Source: Chitinophagaceae bacterium (lineage in GTDB: Bacteria > Bacteroidota > Bacteroidia > Chitinophagales > Chitinophagaceae). Taken from it: a stretch of DNA of 8,691 nt. This document shows positions 6,550-8,691 of the stretch, piece after piece. Every line of letters starts with the position of its first letter. The stretch's first letter is position 1. A program made the position numbers and the translations under genes. The notes below the pieces were generated by a model that was not told where the DNA came from, searched no databases, and worked only from the letters and a program-made list of their open reading frames with translations. The stretch covers positions 1-8,691 of the forward strand of contig JABMML010000012.1 of assembly GCA_013205585.1 (NCBI GenBank), written 5' to 3'.

Positions 6550-7346
6550 AGTACAACAGCCTTGCCTTAATTAATAAATACATCAGTTATTTATGGAAAG
6601 CATCTAATGGTCGTGGACATGGGGTGCATTCTCCATTTGTGTATGCTTTTATCAAAAATGTATTGAATGCAAAAACAAAGGGAGTAGGGTTTGATGCCAT
6701 TGAAAATTACCGCCATCAATTATTAAGCAGTCAAAATGAAATCACTATTCTTGATTTGGGTGCAGGTGCCGATTTGCAAGGAAATAAATCAAAAACCATT
6801 GCCCAAATTGCAAAAAGAGCCTTAAAGCCAAAAAAGTACAGTACGCTCTTAAACCACATTGTTGCTTATTATCAACCCACTCATATATTAGAAATGGGTA
6901 CTTCCTTAGGTATAACTACCTGTTATTTAGCGCAGGCTGCGCCCAGTGCTTCGGTGGTGACCATGGAAGGTGCGCCTGCTGTTGCAAAACAGGCCTTGGC
7001 TACTTTTAAAAATTTAGGATTTCAAAACATACAATTAATAGAAGGCAATTTTGATCAAAGCCTACCCAATTATTTAAATAGTATTTCAACTATTGGTATT
7101 GCTTATGTGGATGGGAATCATCGATACAAGCCCACTATGCAATATTTTAATTTGCTTTTAACTAAATCCGACGAACGGACAATTTTAATTTTTGATGATA
7201 TACATTGGAGCAGTGAAATGGAAAAAGCATGGGAGGAAATTAAGGCCGACCCTAGGGTATCATTGACCATTGATTTATTTTATATAGGCATTGTGTTTCT
7301 TAAAAAAGGAAATAAGGAAAAAGAAAACTTTACTATCCGTTTTTAA
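6546..7346 (+). CDS. Uncharacterised class I SAM-dependent methyltransferase
   Basis: I place the start at the ATG at 6546, which overlaps the folA stop as ATGA and lies behind a purine-rich stretch. An ATG at 6531 would add five residues and overlap folA by 19 bases. The 266-residue protein has a Rossmann methyltransferase core: motif I ILEMGTSLG (114-122), acidic end of strand two at VTMEGAP (138-144), IQLIEGNFD (162-170), YVDGNHRY (187-194) and LIFDDIHWS (214-222). The DGNH and FDDIHW motifs resemble O-methyltransferases of the catechol and caffeoyl-CoA group. A conserved-looking N-terminal HGVHSPFVY (25-33) precedes it, and ILDLGAGA (68-75) looks like a second glycine-rich loop but lies outside the core. 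The substrate is unknown. Its place after thyA-folA and before an RNA methyltransferase does not settle the role, since shared use of one-carbon units is only a loose link. Confidence 0.85.
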   Translation: MKYNSLALINKYISYLWKASNGRGHGVHSPFVYAFIKNVLNAKTKGVGFDAIENYRHQLLSSQNEITILDLGAGADLQGNKSKTIAQIAKRALKPKKYSTLLNHIVAYYQPTHILEMGTSLGITTCYLAQAAPSASVVTMEGAPAVAKQALATFKNLGFQNIQLIEGNFDQSLPNYLNSISTIGIAYVDGNHRYKPTMQYFNLLLTKSDERTILIFDDIHWSSEMEKAWEEIKADPRVSLTIDLFYIGIVFLKKGNKEKENFTIRF

Positions 7347-7358
7347 ACTATTTATACA

Positions 7359-8691
7359 TTGCTACCTCCATCATTCATATCATCTTTAAAAGGCTCACCT
7401 GGTTTCGACGAGCAAGCGTTTGTACAAACGCATGCATTAAAGGAGTCAATTACTTCTATAAGAATAAATACAAATAAATCTTTTTTAGAACAGCCCTCTT
7501 CTTTCTTTGAAGAAGCAAGTCCTATTGCTTGGTGTGAAGATGGCTATTATTTAAAAGAACGCCCAATGTTTGTACTAGATCCCTTATGGCATGCAGGGGC
7601 TTATTATGTGCAAGAGGCTAGTAGTATGTTTCTACACTATGCTTTAAAACAAATAGCGCCTAATGCTGGTTCAATGCATGTATTAGATTTATGTGCAGCA
7701 CCGGGCGGCAAGACTAGTTTACTTGCGAATTATTTTAAAAAGGGATTAGTGGTAGCGAATGAAACCATCAAAAATAGAAATGCCATTTTAGTAGAGAACA
7801 CTACTAAGTGGGGAGCTGATAATATAGTAGTCACACAAAATGACCCCTCCCATTTTAAAGCACTTCCTCAGTTTTTTGATGTATTGTTAATTGATGCACC
7901 TTGCAGTGGCAGTGGTTTATTTAGAAAAGACCCAGAAGCCATTGAACACTGGAGTGAAGACGCTGTGCAGCACTGTAGTGTAAGGCAGTCGCGCATAATA
8001 GAGGATAGTATTGATTGCTTGAAAGAGGGAGGCTATTTAATTTACTCGACTTGTTCTTATTCAATGCAAGAAGATGAAAATATTTTAGATAAGATTGCTG
8101 CTTTGCAGGGAATAGTGAGCATTGATTTAAGTATAGATAATAACTGGGGTATTATTCAAAGTGCAAGTCCAATACATCATTCTAAAGGCTACCGATTTTA
8201 TCCCGATAAAGTGAAAGGAGAAGGTTTTTTCTTAGCGGTATTCAAAAAAGAAACGGATATTAATTCATCTTATTATGACTCCTGTTTTGAAACCACTGCT
8301 ATTACAAAAAAAGAAACAGAAATTTTAAATACGCATTTCACATTACCAACCGATTATTATTATATCAATCATCAAGAAAATATTATTGCTTTAGCTATTG
8401 AATTTAAAGATGCTTATAATAGTTTACTTAAAAATTTATATGTTAAAAAAATGGGGTTGGCTATTGGTACGCTGAAAGGAGCGGATTTAATTCCAGCTCA
8501 TGCGCTTGCCATGAGTACTTGGAAAAATTTACCCTTTCAAACCATGGAAGTGGACGAAACAACCGCCCTGCAATACTTAAGAAGAGCCGATTTACATTTA
8601 CCAGGGGGCAAAGGTTGGCATACCATTCAATATAAAAATACCCGATTAGGTTGGGCAAAATTACTTCCCAATAGATCCAATAATTACTACC
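7359..8691 (+). CDS. RsmF/NSUN-type RNA cytosine-C5 methyltransferase (3' end cut by window edge)
   Basis: The frame stays open to the window end, giving 444 residues. It encodes a SAM-dependent RNA m5C methyltransferase. Seen: an N-terminal region with SIRINTNKS (33-41), a pre-core block DPLWHAGAYYVQEASSM (74-90), motif I LDLCAAPGGKTS (109-120), motif IV DAPCSGSG (179-186) with C182, and motif VI STCSY (230-234) with the likely catalytic nucleophile C232. The C-terminal part with LPGGKGW (414-420) and LGWAKLLPNRSNNYY at the edge matches the RsmF-like end domain, so perhaps only a dozen residues are missing. 16S rRNA is the likely target, but tRNA cannot be excluded. No ATG exists between the in-frame TAA at 7344 and 7566, and the ATG at 7566 would cut off conserved sequence, so TTG at 7359 is the likely start. 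It lies 12 bases after the previous gene. Confidence 0.9.
   Translation, partial: MLPPSFISSLKGSPGFDEQAFVQTHALKESITSIRINTNKSFLEQPSSFFEEASPIAWCEDGYYLKERPMFVLDPLWHAGAYYVQEASSMFLHYALKQIAPNAGSMHVLDLCAAPGGKTSLLANYFKKGLVVANETIKNRNAILVENTTKWGADNIVVTQNDPSHFKALPQFFDVLLIDAPCSGSGLFRKDPEAIEHWSEDAVQHCSVRQSRIIEDSIDCLKEGGYLIYSTCSYSMQEDENILDKIAALQGIVSIDLSIDNNWGIIQSASPIHHSKGYRFYPDKVKGEGFFLAVFKKETDINSSYYDSCFETTAITKKETEILNTHFTLPTDYYYINHQENIIALAIEFKDAYNSLLKNLYVKKMGLAIGTLKGADLIPAHALAMSTWKNLPFQTMEVDETTALQYLRRADLHLPGGKGWHTIQYKNTRLGWAKLLPNRSNNYY

Noticed and set aside
8461..8658. 65-codon open frame on the minus strand
   Set aside because: It lies antisense within the conserved C-terminal part of the RsmF-like gene, and its protein has no recognisable motif.
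1..8691. A defence, mobile-element, CRISPR or secondary-metabolite system
   Set aside because: Every sizeable frame is explained by a housekeeping or metabolic enzyme family. No transposase, integrase, repeat array or terminal inverted repeats were seen, and intergenic gaps are too short for hidden RNA arrays.

Overview
The window reads as an ordinary, densely packed chromosomal segment from a member of the Bacteroidota, perhaps the Chitinophagaceae or a relative. The grounds are AT-rich DNA, weak or absent Shine-Dalgarno sites, several matches to the Bacteroidota -7 promoter element (TAnnTTTG), and protein variants that I recall as typical of that phylum. The taxonomic call is inference, not a database result. 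All ten genes look chromosomal and mostly housekeeping. I see no mobile element, CRISPR array, RNA gene, phage gene or gene-free stretch longer than about 115 bases.

Layout. Positions 1-1397 hold a leftward pair: a HAD-family phosphatase followed 23 bases later by a long-chain trans-polyprenyl diphosphate synthase, which is cut by the window start. Reading rightward from 1484 is a PlsC-type acyltransferase. It converges, with a 34-base gap, on a second leftward pair at 3913-2271: a dipeptide epimerase of the enolase superfamily, then a hotdog-fold acyl-CoA thioesterase. From 4027 to the window end runs a rightward cluster of five genes: proline dehydrogenase, thymidylate synthase (thyA), dihydrofolate reductase (folA), an uncharacterised class I SAM methyltransferase, and an RsmF/NSUN-type RNA m5C methyltransferase cut by the window end. 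Gaps in this cluster are 35 bases, 10 bases, a 4-base ATGA overlap and 12 bases, so co-transcription is likely.

Functional logic. thyA and folA form the classic dTMP cycle: ThyA oxidises methylene-tetrahydrofolate to dihydrofolate and FolA reduces it back. The polyprenyl synthase probably makes the menaquinone side chain, the acyltransferase acts in phospholipid synthesis, the epimerase probably works on cell-wall or protein-derived dipeptides, and proline dehydrogenase feeds electrons from proline to the quinone pool.

I found no convincing new multi-gene system. The points most worth a second look are: (1) the epimerase lacks the arginine that binds Glu in Ala-Glu epimerases, so its substrate is probably a different dipeptide; (2) the acyltransferase has HX5D in place of HX4D and FPQGT in place of FPEGT; (3) the RsmF-like gene has no usable ATG and lies in frame behind another methyltransferase with one TAA between them; (4) an uncharacterised methyltransferase is translationally coupled to folA. 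The natural thyA start is the ATG at 5253, not the in-frame TTG at 5235.
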